Shown here: one piece after another, positions 1 through 6,178 of the stretch
Layout: every line of letters begins with the position of its first letter
Position numbering within the stretch: the stretch's first letter is position 1
Origin: Spirochaetales bacterium
Lineage (GTDB): Bacteria; Spirochaetota; Spirochaetia; Sphaerochaetales; Sphaerochaetaceae
Length of the DNA: 13,739 bases
Assembly: GCA_017962865.1 (NCBI GenBank)
Contig: JAGCUM010000220.1
Coordinates: 1-13,739 of the forward strand
Direction of reading: 5' to 3'
Program-made: the position numbers and the translations under genes
The notes under the pieces: model-generated
Seen by the model: the letters and a program-made list of their open reading frames with translations, nothing else
Databases searched by the model: none
Told to the model about the DNA's origin: nothing

Positions 1-742
1 CTCTGATAAGGCGGGCCATACCGACCCAGTATAGCAGTCCGAAGACGATGAACAGAGAGATCATGTTGCTCCCCAGCGAATCCAGGAACGAACCCGGTCT
101 GAAGTTGAGTATCGACTGGAGGACCACCGACAGCAGGATAATAATCAGCATGTCGGGCAGAGAATAGATTATGTCCACTATCCTCATCATTATCAGGTCC
201 ACCTTACCGCCCAGATAGCCGGAAATACTTCCGTAAATCATTCCTATAACAAGAACTATGATACTGGCAAAGAAGCCGACCACCAGGGAAACGCGTGTAC
301 CGTAGACCACCCTTATGAAATAGTCACGGCACTGTTCATCGGTTCCGAAGATATGGGGGAACCTTGTTCCTCCGGCTTCGATATACTGCTGCTCCATCAC
401 GCTGTACTGGAACGGAGCAAGATTCTTGGCACCCTTGTCCCTCACGCCGTTGACCGAGAGGATCTCCTCATAGCTGTAGGGAACGATCAGCGGGGCAAAG
501 ATGATGATAAGCAGGATAAGACCCAGAACGATGATGCTTCCGACTGCAAGGGGGTTCTTGAAAAGCTTGCGCATTCCGTCCTTGAAGAAAGTGGTGCTTT
601 CGCTCATCACATCCTGCTGGCTCTTCTCTTCATCAGTAGCCTTCTCGAACATGGCACTGCTGAACTTGGAGAGGTCCATCTGGATGCTGAACGGTACCTT
701 CCTGGGATTTCCGTTCTCGTCTCTTCTGATTTTCAGATCCAT
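1..742 (-). CDS. oppC: Peptide ABC transporter permease OppC/DppC-like, 3' end outside window
   Basis: This is the second membrane subunit of an oligopeptide/dipeptide/nickel-type ABC importer in the inner membrane. The frame runs open from the ATG at 742 to the window edge, giving 247 residues with no stop, so the C-terminal part, including the EAA coupling loop, is missing. A hydrophilic tail of about 60 residues precedes the first membrane helix (about residues 65-87). An extracytoplasmic loop then leads to FGTDEQCRDYF followed by RVVYGTRVSLVVG, the typical OppC/DppC entry to the permease domain. Further helices follow, and IVDIIYSLPDMLIIILL is also typical. The start has a strong Shine-Dalgarno (AGGAGG, 5 bases upstream) that overlaps the oppB stop region, and the two genes are 10 bases apart, so they are co-transcribed. 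The substrate cannot be told from the sequence. ATPase genes (oppD/F) may lie beyond the left edge. Confidence 0.9.
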   Translation of the reverse strand, partial: MDLKIRRDENGNPRKVPFSIQMDLSKFSSAMFEKATDEEKSQQDVMSESTTFFKDGMRKLFKNPLAVGSIIVLGLILLIIIFAPLIVPYSYEEILSVNGVRDKGAKNLAPFQYSVMEQQYIEAGGTRFPHIFGTDEQCRDYFIRVVYGTRVSLVVGFFASIIVLVIGMIYGSISGYLGGKVDLIMMRIVDIIYSLPDMLIIILLSVVLQSILNFRPGSFLDSLGSNMISLFIVFGLLYWVGMARLIR

Positions 743-752
743 GGCACCCTCC

Positions 753-1664
753 TCAATCGTACTTGATTCTCGGATCCACTATCTTGTAGAGGATGTCGCA
801 GATCATCGTTGCTATGACCATCAGCGTCGCAAGGAAGATGGTGGTCGCCATTATCAGGGTATAGTCACGGTTGTTGATGCCGCTGACGAACTTCGTTCCT
901 ATTCCGCCTACCGTGAAGACCGTCTCGACGACCATCGAACCTGTGATGATGTAGGCGATCTGGGGACCGGCATAGGTAATGACGGGAATCAGAGAATTCT
1001 TGAGGGCATGCTTGAAGATCACCTTCCATTTGGCAACACCCTTGGACCTGGCAGTGCGGATGTAGTCCTGTCCCAGGGCATCCAGCATGCTTGTCTTGGC
1101 AAGCCTTGTCGTGTAGGCAAGAGGATAGGCAGCGAGGGCCATGACCGGCAGCACGTAGTGGGTATCATTGGCGCTCCAGACAGGAACCCATCCGAGTTTG
1201 ATCGAGAACACCAGCAGAAGCAGTGTCGCCAGAACGAAGCTCGGAACAGCAGTAAAGAGCGTCGAGAAGAAGACGATTATCCTGTCGGGGAGCTTGTTGC
1301 GCATGATGGCGGCAAAAGATCCCAGCATTATTCCGAGAGTCAGCGCGAAGAACATGGCCGTCAGTCCGAGTCTTGCGGATATCGGGAACGACTCTGCAAT
1401 CATCGTGCTGATTTCCCTTCCGTTTTTCAGGGACACTCCGAAATCACCATGCAGCATGGCCTTCATGTAGTTGATGAACTGGGTGAACAGAGGTTTGTCC
1501 AGACCATATCTGGCATTGAGCGCATCGATGGTTGCCTGGGAGAGGGCCTTCTCCCTATTGAACGGACCTCCTGGAACAGCATGCATGACAAAGAACGTGA
1601 TCATGCAGATGATCAGCACTGTCAATGCGGCAAGTAATATTCGTTTTACAATATACTTAAGCAA
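753..1664 (-). CDS. oppB: Peptide ABC transporter permease OppB/DppB-like
   Basis: First membrane subunit of the same peptide-type importer, 303 residues from the start chosen here, a usual length for OppB/DppB. It begins with a short cytoplasmic end and a signal-anchor helix (about 9-28). HAVPGGPF and YGLDKPLF follow, both standard in this family. About five more helices come after (near 99-118, 130-154, 171-185, 228-248, 268-292). The cytoplasmic EAA loop lies near residues 200-229 (DYIRTARSKGVAKWKVIFKH) and the protein ends DPRIKYD, as expected for OppB. I chose the TTG at 1664 because GGAG sits 9 bases upstream and the mature start MLKYIVKR is typical. An in-frame TTG at 1697 would add 11 atypical residues and lies almost at the predicted transcription start. 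No substrate-binding protein is present in the window. Confidence 0.9.
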   Translation of the reverse strand: MLKYIVKRILLAALTVLIICMITFFVMHAVPGGPFNREKALSQATIDALNARYGLDKPLFTQFINYMKAMLHGDFGVSLKNGREISTMIAESFPISARLGLTAMFFALTLGIMLGSFAAIMRNKLPDRIIVFFSTLFTAVPSFVLATLLLLVFSIKLGWVPVWSANDTHYVLPVMALAAYPLAYTTRLAKTSMLDALGQDYIRTARSKGVAKWKVIFKHALKNSLIPVITYAGPQIAYIITGSMVVETVFTVGGIGTKFVSGINNRDYTLIMATTIFLATLMVIATMICDILYKIVDPRIKYD

Positions 1665-1707
1665 CTTCCATATCTCCGTAATGGTACATAGAAACAATTT
1701 TGTGCCA

Positions 1708-1737
1708 ATACTAACACCATCGCGGAAATTTATGCAA
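1708..1737 (-). promoter_or_regulatory. Candidate sigma70-type promoter of oppBC
   Basis: Read on the minus strand, TTGCAT (1732-1737) is followed after 18 bases by TAGTAT (1708-1713), and the -10 box is preceded by TGT, an extended -10. Transcription would start near 1701, giving a leader of about 37 bases to the TTG at 1664. It lies in the AT-rich gap after the pyrophosphatase gene, where a promoter is expected. Motif reading only. Confidence 0.4.
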
Positions 1738-1793
1738 CAATATTAGATATAAATGCAGAGTAAATAATGTAATTGTTGCTATTTTAACAAATT

Positions 1794-1808
1794 AAGTTTA
1801 CTAAACTT
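1794..1808. repeat. Short perfect inverted repeat after the pyrophosphatase gene
   Basis: AAGTTTA and TAAACTT flank a single central base, 7 bases past the stop of the pyrophosphatase gene and upstream of the oppB promoter. With a one-base centre it looks more like a two-fold protein site than an RNA hairpin, but read on the minus strand it is followed by AATTTGTT and could act as a weak AT-rich terminator. No other terminator is visible in this gap of 150 bases. Confidence 0.35.
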
Positions 1809-1814
1809 GTATTA

Positions 1815-3419
1815 TTATCCATTGATTGCAAAGATGATTTCGGGAAGAAGCTGCTTCTTTCTGGATACCGCATCCTTCATGTCGAACACATGCTCGGCCA
1901 CGGCCTCATATGACAACCGCTTCTCAAGCTTATGCCCGCTTGAAATCAGCATGCTTCTGTATTTCATGACATCGGTAATCATCAGCAACACCCAATCCAT
2001 GTTGTTTGCCTTCCTGATTTTCTCAAGCGAGGCCATGTACTTGGCACTGTAATCCGCCAGGTCATCCAGAGTCGGAACTTCACACTGGGATACCCCTATC
2101 ACAAGTCCGTTCTCCTTGTACGTCTTCATATCCTCGAGAATCACCTGCTCCGGATCCCTTGTTCCGAGTCCCTCGACCTTCTCGAACATCGCCTTGCCGA
2201 ACGACCTGAAATCAGATACCCCGGCAAGAGGGGCAAGTTTCTCCACGGAAAGGATATCCAGACCGGTCGTGGTCGGACTCTTGAGAAGAATCGTATCCGC
2301 GAGGATTCCTGCAAGCATGACCTTTGCGGTGGTGATATCGGGAATGATGCTGTTTCTGAGGTAGAGCTGGTAGATGATCGTACATGTACTTCCCACCGGC
2401 TCGGAGTCTATGAAAATCGGAAGATCGGTCTTGGGTGCATCCAGACGATGGTGGTCGATGATTTCCCTGACGACTGCCTCTTCCACTCCCCTTATGCTCT
2501 GGTTGGGTTCATTGTGGTCTACAAGGATGACATCATATCTGGGCTTGCGGAGAAAACACCTTCTGGTCACGAAACCGACATACTTGTCTCCGTCCATGAC
2601 GGCAAGACCCCTGAGATTGGAAGATGAGAGGCGCTCCTTGGCATCGTCGAACAGTTCGTTGATCTGAAGGGCATCGCCCTGCTGCCCCAGAAGGCTCTCG
2701 ATGGACTGGGCAAGCCTGAGCCTGCGTATGGTCTCCGTGGTCTCGATGTCGGAGATGAAGATACTTCCCTCGTAGCCGGAGAAATCGAGTTTCCCTAAAT
2801 CGCCCTTAACATCCGTCAGAACGATTGCAGGCACCTTGTAGGACATGGCGAGTTTGACGTACTTCTCGCCGTACGGCATGACGATCAGGGCGTCCGGATG
2901 CTCCTGGACATGGGATGCTCCGGAAAGAATCGGCGCATTGAAGACTTCGGGTTTTCCCCTTTTCAATGGCTTACATTTGAGAACACGCTCAATATTTTCA
3001 AGGGTTATCTCATATCTGGGATATTCTCCGATATGATCATTGAGAAACCAATCCGTTATGGCATCGATGCTCAGAAGACCCTTGAACGTGTTTTTGTCAA
3101 AGAGCGGTACAACCGAAGGTCTCTTGTTGTACTTCTTCATAATCCTCATGAGCTCATAGACCGGAAGGTTGCTCTGCACCGCCTTCACATCGGTACGCAT
3201 CACATCCAGGACCTTGGCCTTCACATCCCTCTTGTACGGTGGAGGTTCCACTCCCGTGATGCTGAACTGGGCCTTGATGTTATCGGAGATATGTCCGCAG
3301 CGTACTGCGTTGTAATGATTGACCCTGTCGATGGAATTCTTCAGCTGTGCATATGCATATGCCGCACAGAGGCTGTCCATGTCCGGATTTCTATGACCTG
3401 TGATAAAGATTTCGCTCAT
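1815..3419 (-). CDS. ppaC: Manganese-dependent inorganic pyrophosphatase (family II, CBS-DRTGG regulated)
   Basis: Soluble DHH/DHHA2 enzyme hydrolysing pyrophosphate to phosphate; 534 residues from the ATG at 3419. Metal-site motifs are in order: GHRNPDMDS (H9, D13, D15), VDHNEPNQ (D301, H302), DHH (322-324) and EPVGSTCT. The DHHA2 substrate motif SRKKQ is near 519-523, close to the C-terminus. Plain family II enzymes are about 310 residues. The extra length is an insert between the first metal motif and DHNE that fits CBS (about 70-127), DRTGG-like (about 140-240) and CBS (about 245-293). In characterised relatives such inserts bind adenine nucleotides, with AMP/ADP inhibiting and ATP or diadenosine polyphosphates activating. 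A TTG start at 3425 would add two residues; GGA lies 7 bases before it, 13 before the ATG. I prefer the ATG because a -10-like box ends 6 bases upstream of it, suggesting a leaderless mRNA. The gene is divergent from the nucleoside phosphorylase. Confidence 0.93.
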   Translation of the reverse strand: MSEIFITGHRNPDMDSLCAAYAYAQLKNSIDRVNHYNAVRCGHISDNIKAQFSITGVEPPPYKRDVKAKVLDVMRTDVKAVQSNLPVYELMRIMKKYNKRPSVVPLFDKNTFKGLLSIDAITDWFLNDHIGEYPRYEITLENIERVLKCKPLKRGKPEVFNAPILSGASHVQEHPDALIVMPYGEKYVKLAMSYKVPAIVLTDVKGDLGKLDFSGYEGSIFISDIETTETIRRLRLAQSIESLLGQQGDALQINELFDDAKERLSSSNLRGLAVMDGDKYVGFVTRRCFLRKPRYDVILVDHNEPNQSIRGVEEAVVREIIDHHRLDAPKTDLPIFIDSEPVGSTCTIIYQLYLRNSIIPDITTAKVMLAGILADTILLKSPTTTGLDILSVEKLAPLAGVSDFRSFGKAMFEKVEGLGTRDPEQVILEDMKTYKENGLVIGVSQCEVPTLDDLADYSAKYMASLEKIRKANNMDWVLLMITDVMKYRSMLISSGHKLEKRLSYEAVAEHVFDMKDAVSRKKQLLPEIIFAING

Positions 3420-3425
3420 GGACAA

Positions 3426-3454
3426 ATACTAATCCATACTTGTGCATCTTGCAA
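3426..3454 (-). promoter_or_regulatory. Candidate promoter of the pyrophosphatase gene, predicted leaderless
   Basis: On the minus strand TTGCAA (3449-3454), 17 bases, then TAGTAT (3426-3431). Six bases separate the -10 box from the ATG at 3419, so transcription would begin on or next to the start codon. TTGCAA is its own reverse complement and is also used in the promoter call for the divergent gene. Confidence 0.45.
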
Positions 3455-3477
3455 GCCGAGCCCCTGAATAGGATAAT
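3449..3477 (+). promoter_or_regulatory. Candidate promoter of the nucleoside phosphorylase gene
   Basis: TTGCAA (3449-3454), 17 bases, then GATAAT (3472-3477), a five-of-six match to the sigma70 -10 box. The predicted start near 3484 leaves a leader of about 15 bases that holds the Shine-Dalgarno AAGGGGG before the ATG at 3499. An inverted repeat (3462-3482) covers the -10 region. Confidence 0.5.
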
Positions 3478-3482
3478 CAGGG
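3462..3482. repeat. Inverted repeat over the -10 box, possible operator
   Basis: CCCTGA (3462-3467) and TCAGGG (3477-3482) are perfect inverted arms separated by 9 bases. The element covers the GATAAT -10 hexamer and approaches the predicted start site of the phosphorylase gene, a position typical of repressor sites. It is too close to the promoter to be a terminator. The regulator is unknown. Confidence 0.3.
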
Positions 3483-3498
3483 TATAAGGGGGATATCC

Positions 3499-4239
3499 AT
3501 GCTGCCGTTTTTCAGAGAAGAAGGAATGCTCAAACCTACAGACATCATCAGAGACAAGACGGAGATGCCCTTCTCCATGATCGTCACATGGCAACGCAGT
3601 ATCCTTCAGGCAGTCGACAGGCTCTACGGCCTCAAGCAGGTATCCACCTTCAAATGCGGACTTCCCTGCCCCGTATACGAGTTCAAGGCCAACAAGGAGA
3701 AGCTCGGTATCGTGAACCTTCCCATCGGGGCGCCGGTTGCCGCAGGCTTCATGGAGGAATACATAATCCGCGGAGTGATGCAGTTCGTATGCATCGGTTA
3801 TGCCGGAACGCTCTCTCCAACTGCCGGAGGCAAGATCATCGTTCCCACCCAGGCCTACAGGGATGAAGGAACCAGCTGGCATTATGCCCCGCACGACAGT
3901 CCGTGGATCAACGTCAACACCGCAAAAAAGCTCGATGATATCCTGACCGAAATGGACATTCCGCATATCTGCGGCAGGGTCTGGACCACCGATGCCTTCT
4001 ACAGGGAAACGCCCTCTGCAGTCAGGATGATGAGGGAACAGAACTGCCTCTGCGTGGATATGGAGTGTGCGGCAAACATGGCCGTCGCACAGATGAGGAA
4101 CGTCCACTGCTACCAGATGATGTTCGGAGCAGACAGCCTTGAGGGAGACAGCTGGAAACGCGGCAAGCTCGGAAGAGGCATCGGTTCGGACACCTGGGCA
4201 ACCTACGCCCAGATTGCAATTCAGGTTGCACAGGCCTGA
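3499..4239 (+). CDS. Nucleoside phosphorylase (NP-I family, uridine/purine phosphorylase-like)
   Basis: Cytoplasmic enzyme of the PNP_UDP_1 fold, expected to split a nucleoside with phosphate into free base and (deoxy)ribose-1-phosphate for salvage; 246 residues, the usual size. Visible family marks are the phosphate/ribose region CIGYAGTLSP (about 98-107), RDEGTSWHY (121-129), TTDAFYRET (163-171) and the nucleoside-binding loop VDMECAA (186-192), where E189 would contact the ribose hydroxyls. The N-terminal IIRDK and the GLPCPVYEF stretch also fit. Base specificity cannot be read, and uridine or purine nucleosides are both possible. A nucleosidase is less likely given the length and the TTDA motif. 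The ATG at 3499 follows AAGGGGG by about 6 bases. It is transcribed alone, divergent from the pyrophosphatase gene, and its last codons contain the predicted 6S RNA promoter. Confidence 0.85.
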   Translation: MLPFFREEGMLKPTDIIRDKTEMPFSMIVTWQRSILQAVDRLYGLKQVSTFKCGLPCPVYEFKANKEKLGIVNLPIGAPVAAGFMEEYIIRGVMQFVCIGYAGTLSPTAGGKIIVPTQAYRDEGTSWHYAPHDSPWINVNTAKKLDDILTEMDIPHICGRVWTTDAFYRETPSAVRMMREQNCLCVDMECAANMAVAQMRNVHCYQMMFGADSLEGDSWKRGKLGRGIGSDTWATYAQIAIQVAQA

Positions 4240-4253
4240 CGAAAACATAAAAT
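4226..4253 (+). promoter_or_regulatory. Candidate promoter of the 6S RNA gene
   Basis: TTGCAC (4226-4231), 16 bases, TAAAAT (4248-4253). The -35 box is inside the last codons of the phosphorylase gene and the -10 box just past its stop. Transcription would start near 4260-4262, matching the base of the folded RNA. Confidence 0.45.
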
Positions 4254-4260
4254 AAAAGCT

Positions 4261-4478
4261 TCCAATGCGGTTTTCCGTGTGTTAACATATCTGTAGTTGC
4301 GGCGAAGAGACGTAATTCTCTTGCTCAAACTTACAGAACGGATCCCGGCATAGAAGCTGTGCATTGCTCCCACCTCCTGCACTTGCGGACGTTTCAAGGA
4401 ACAGAATCGGCAACTTAACTGGGGATCCCCCTTGAACTCCGGTTCAAGAGATTCCAGTCCTAGTAACCGCAGCGTTTT
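4261..4478 (+). ncRNA. ssrS: 6S RNA (ssrS)
   Basis: The 302 bases between the phosphorylase and TPR genes fold like 6S RNA, the promoter-mimicking regulator of sigma70 RNA polymerase. Ends pair as TGCGGTT (4267-4273) with AACCGCA (4465-4471). A large central bubble follows, with its 5' strand at about 4274-4295 and its 3' strand at about 4416-4464. The next stem is AGTTGC (4296-4301) with GCAACT (4410-4415). The 3' bubble strand holds a hairpin, CTTGAAC (4431-4437), loop TCCG, GTTCAAG (4442-4448), the same hairpin sequence that I recall in this position in E. coli 6S RNA. The loop is a cUNCGg tetraloop. Further pairing such as GTGCA/TGCAC sits in the distal arm. Length is about 205 bases, normal for 6S. 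TTTTCTTT follows the closing stem (from 4475). Both ends are estimates to within about 10 bases. An opposite-strand reading frame at 4221-4496 is not favoured. Confidence 0.82.
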
Positions 4479-4525
4479 CTTTCTGCCCTCATTCATGGTC
4501 TTCTCTTTCTATTTCCCTATATTTT

Positions 4526-4534
4526 TGTTATATT
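4526..4534 (+). promoter_or_regulatory. Extended -10 element of the TPR-tsaE-tsaB-trxB operon, predicted leaderless
   Basis: TGTTATATT, an extended -10 box, ends 7 bases before the ATG at 4542. No convincing -35 box or Shine-Dalgarno is visible in the pyrimidine-rich stretch after the 6S gene. The spacing puts the transcription start at 4541-4542. Confidence 0.42.
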
Positions 4535-4541
4535 CCGTTAT

Positions 4542-5735
4542 ATGCAGAAACAGATGAAAGACATTAGGTTCATAACGCTCCCCGAGGACCGCAAGCTCGG
4601 AGAGGTCACCATCAGCAAGGACATTCCCCTCCCCATCCAGTTTCCGGAGGGAAGCCTTACCGAAGACATCGACTTCAACAGCATCGTCGCCGGCCTCATC
4701 AAGGTGGTGGCATGGGATACCGAAAACAGCAACTACGACTATTACAGAAACCTTCTGCTTGACCTCCAGCCCGATGTGGTCAAGGAGCTCAACGTCGCAG
4801 CCATAGCCCAGAGCAACAAGAAGGACTATACCTTTGCCGAGGAGCTCATGCTTGCAGTCAATCATCTGTCCGATGCACCCGAAAGCTACATCAATCTGGC
4901 GGTCCTCTATGCCCAGATGACTGTCCAGCTCCATAAGGACGGCAAGGATACCGAGGCCGACATGTATGATGACAAAATCCTCGAGATCCTCAACGAGTGC
5001 AAGGCCAAACACGAGGACCATGCCGCAACCTACAGTGAGATATCCGCCTTCCATATGAGGCACGGGGACGTCGAGAGCGCCCGCGATTATCTTGCACGCT
5101 ATACCGAGCTTGAGACAGACCCCAAGAAGAAAGCCAACGCCCAGAAGACTCTCAAGGACATCAACAAGATGCTCTCCTCCAAGGACGAGATCATGTACGC
5201 CTATGACAAGATGATGATGGGTTGTCCGGACGATGCTCTCGAGGCCATGGATAAATACATAGCTGGCAACGAGAAGCGTTGGGAATCATACTTTCTCAGA
5301 GGCTGGGCGAAGCGGGTCCTTGAGAACTACAAAGGTGCCCAGGAAGACCTGCTTGAAAGCCTGAGAATCGACGGCAAGAACGCAGAGGTCTACAACGAGC
5401 TTTCCATCTGTGCAAGGGAAAGCGGAGACACCGAGCTTGCAAAGAGCTATCTGCAGATTGCAGTCGACCTCGACGGAGAGGATGTCATCTATCTGACAAA
5501 CCTTGCTTTCCTGCATCTGGCAGACGGAGAGTTCGAGGAATCCAGAGAGCTTCTGGAGAAAGCAAGACAGATCGATGAGGAAGACCCGCAGCTCAAGTAT
5601 CTGATCGATGAGTACGAAAAGCACACCGGCGATAAGATCGGAGAAGTCATCAGCGAAGAGATCTACGACGACGATGCCTTCGAGGAGCTCAAGAGCAAAG
5701 CCAACAGCAAGGGCATCCCGTTCAGGGAAATCTGA
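4542..5735 (+). CDS. TPR-repeat protein of unknown function
   Basis: A 397-residue, highly charged, cytoplasmic-looking protein with no signal peptide or membrane helix. Tetratricopeptide-like helical pairs are visible at about 163-191 (YSEISAFHMRHGDVESARDY), 249-277 (YFLRGWAKRVLENYKGAQED), 283-310 and 316-345. The stretch around 115-150 may be another degenerate repeat. The first 60 residues and the acidic C-terminal 45 residues are outside the repeats. TPRs form a protein-binding scaffold and the partner is not indicated. It opens an operon, as tsaE follows after 8 bases and its ribosome site overlaps this stop codon. The ATG at 4542 has no Shine-Dalgarno but a TATATT box 7 bases upstream, so I take the first ATG and predict a leaderless start. 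ATG codon 5 is an alternative. I do not recognise a named family. Confidence 0.88.
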   Translation: MQKQMKDIRFITLPEDRKLGEVTISKDIPLPIQFPEGSLTEDIDFNSIVAGLIKVVAWDTENSNYDYYRNLLLDLQPDVVKELNVAAIAQSNKKDYTFAEELMLAVNHLSDAPESYINLAVLYAQMTVQLHKDGKDTEADMYDDKILEILNECKAKHEDHAATYSEISAFHMRHGDVESARDYLARYTELETDPKKKANAQKTLKDINKMLSSKDEIMYAYDKMMMGCPDDALEAMDKYIAGNEKRWESYFLRGWAKRVLENYKGAQEDLLESLRIDGKNAEVYNELSICARESGDTELAKSYLQIAVDLDGEDVIYLTNLAFLHLADGEFEESRELLEKARQIDEEDPQLKYLIDEYEKHTGDKIGEVISEEIYDDDAFEELKSKANSKGIPFREI

Positions 5736-5743
5736 GGCACGCA

Positions 5744-6178
5744 ATGGACAGAACAGTTACCTGCAGAACTGCAGAAGACATGGAAAACCTCGGCCGTGAA
5801 ATCGGCGATACCTGCAGAAGCGGAAGCGTGATTTCCCTTCGCGGAAGCCTCGGAGCCGGCAAGACGGTCTTTGCCAAAGGCGTGGCCAGAAGCCTTGGAA
5901 TCCAAGAGGCCATCGTAAGCCCGACTTTCACTCTGGTTCAGGAATATGACGGGCGCCTGCAGATGTATCACATGGACCTCTACAGAATCACGAGCGAAGA
6001 GGATTTCCAGATGATCGGCGGAGAGGATATGCTCTACAGCGATGGCGTATGTCTCGTTGAATGGAGCGAAATCATCAACTCTCTCCTGCCCAAGAGGACA
6101 TTGTTTGTAGAAATCAAGGTCAATGAGGATCAGAGCCGTACCGTGCATCTTGCAGGCGGTTGGGAGGATTTGAAATGA
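5744..6178 (+). CDS. tsaE: tRNA threonylcarbamoyladenosine biosynthesis ATPase TsaE
   Basis: P-loop ATPase of the TsaE (YjeE) family that works with TsaB and TsaD to place the t6A modification at position 37 of ANN-decoding tRNAs; 144 residues, a normal length. Walker A is GSLGAGKT (34-41, K40). The family switch regions SPTFTLVQEY (59-68) and HMDLYRI (76-82) follow, and LVEWSE (104-109) carries the Walker B-like acidic residue with the conserved tryptophan. GAGG overlapping the TPR stop codon lies 6 bases before the ATG. The gene ends in an ATGA overlap with tsaB, so the two partner proteins are translationally coupled. TsaC/TsaD are not in the window. Confidence 0.95.
   Translation: MDRTVTCRTAEDMENLGREIGDTCRSGSVISLRGSLGAGKTVFAKGVARSLGIQEAIVSPTFTLVQEYDGRLQMYHMDLYRITSEEDFQMIGGEDMLYSDGVCLVEWSEIINSLLPKRTLFVEIKVNEDQSRTVHLAGGWEDLK

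Noticed and set aside
501..1637. Long plus-strand frame (378 residues) antisense to oppB and oppC
   Set aside because: Rich in Arg, His, Asp and Gln with no domain and no ribosome site. The opposite strand carries clear OppB/OppC sequence.
1657..1689. Ten-codon frame (MYHYGDMEVA) overlapping the oppB start, as a possible leader peptide
   Set aside because: It has no Shine-Dalgarno of its own and is short enough to occur by chance. The GGAG inside it is better explained as the oppB ribosome site.
3391..4248. Long minus-strand frame (285 residues) antisense to the nucleoside phosphorylase
   Set aside because: It is His/Cys/Gly-rich with no recognisable domain, runs opposite a clear enzyme gene and through a divergent promoter region. 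It is a mirror frame caused by codon bias.
4261..4478. tmRNA, RNase P RNA or SRP RNA as the identity of the non-coding gap
   Set aside because: No tRNA-like ends with CCA or tag frame, no RNase P core and no SRP apical loop sequence are seen. The bubble-and-hairpin layout fits 6S RNA.
4221..4496. Minus-strand 91-residue frame opposite the 6S RNA
   Set aside because: It covers the 6S fold almost end to end, has only a weak ribosome site, overlaps the end of the phosphorylase gene, and its composition (many Arg, Ser, Cys) does not look like its neighbours. The RNA explains the sequence better.
4509..5063. Minus-strand frame of 184 residues opposite the TPR gene
   Set aside because: Hydrophobic mirror of a charged protein on the other strand, with no motif. 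The plus-strand TPR repeats are convincing.
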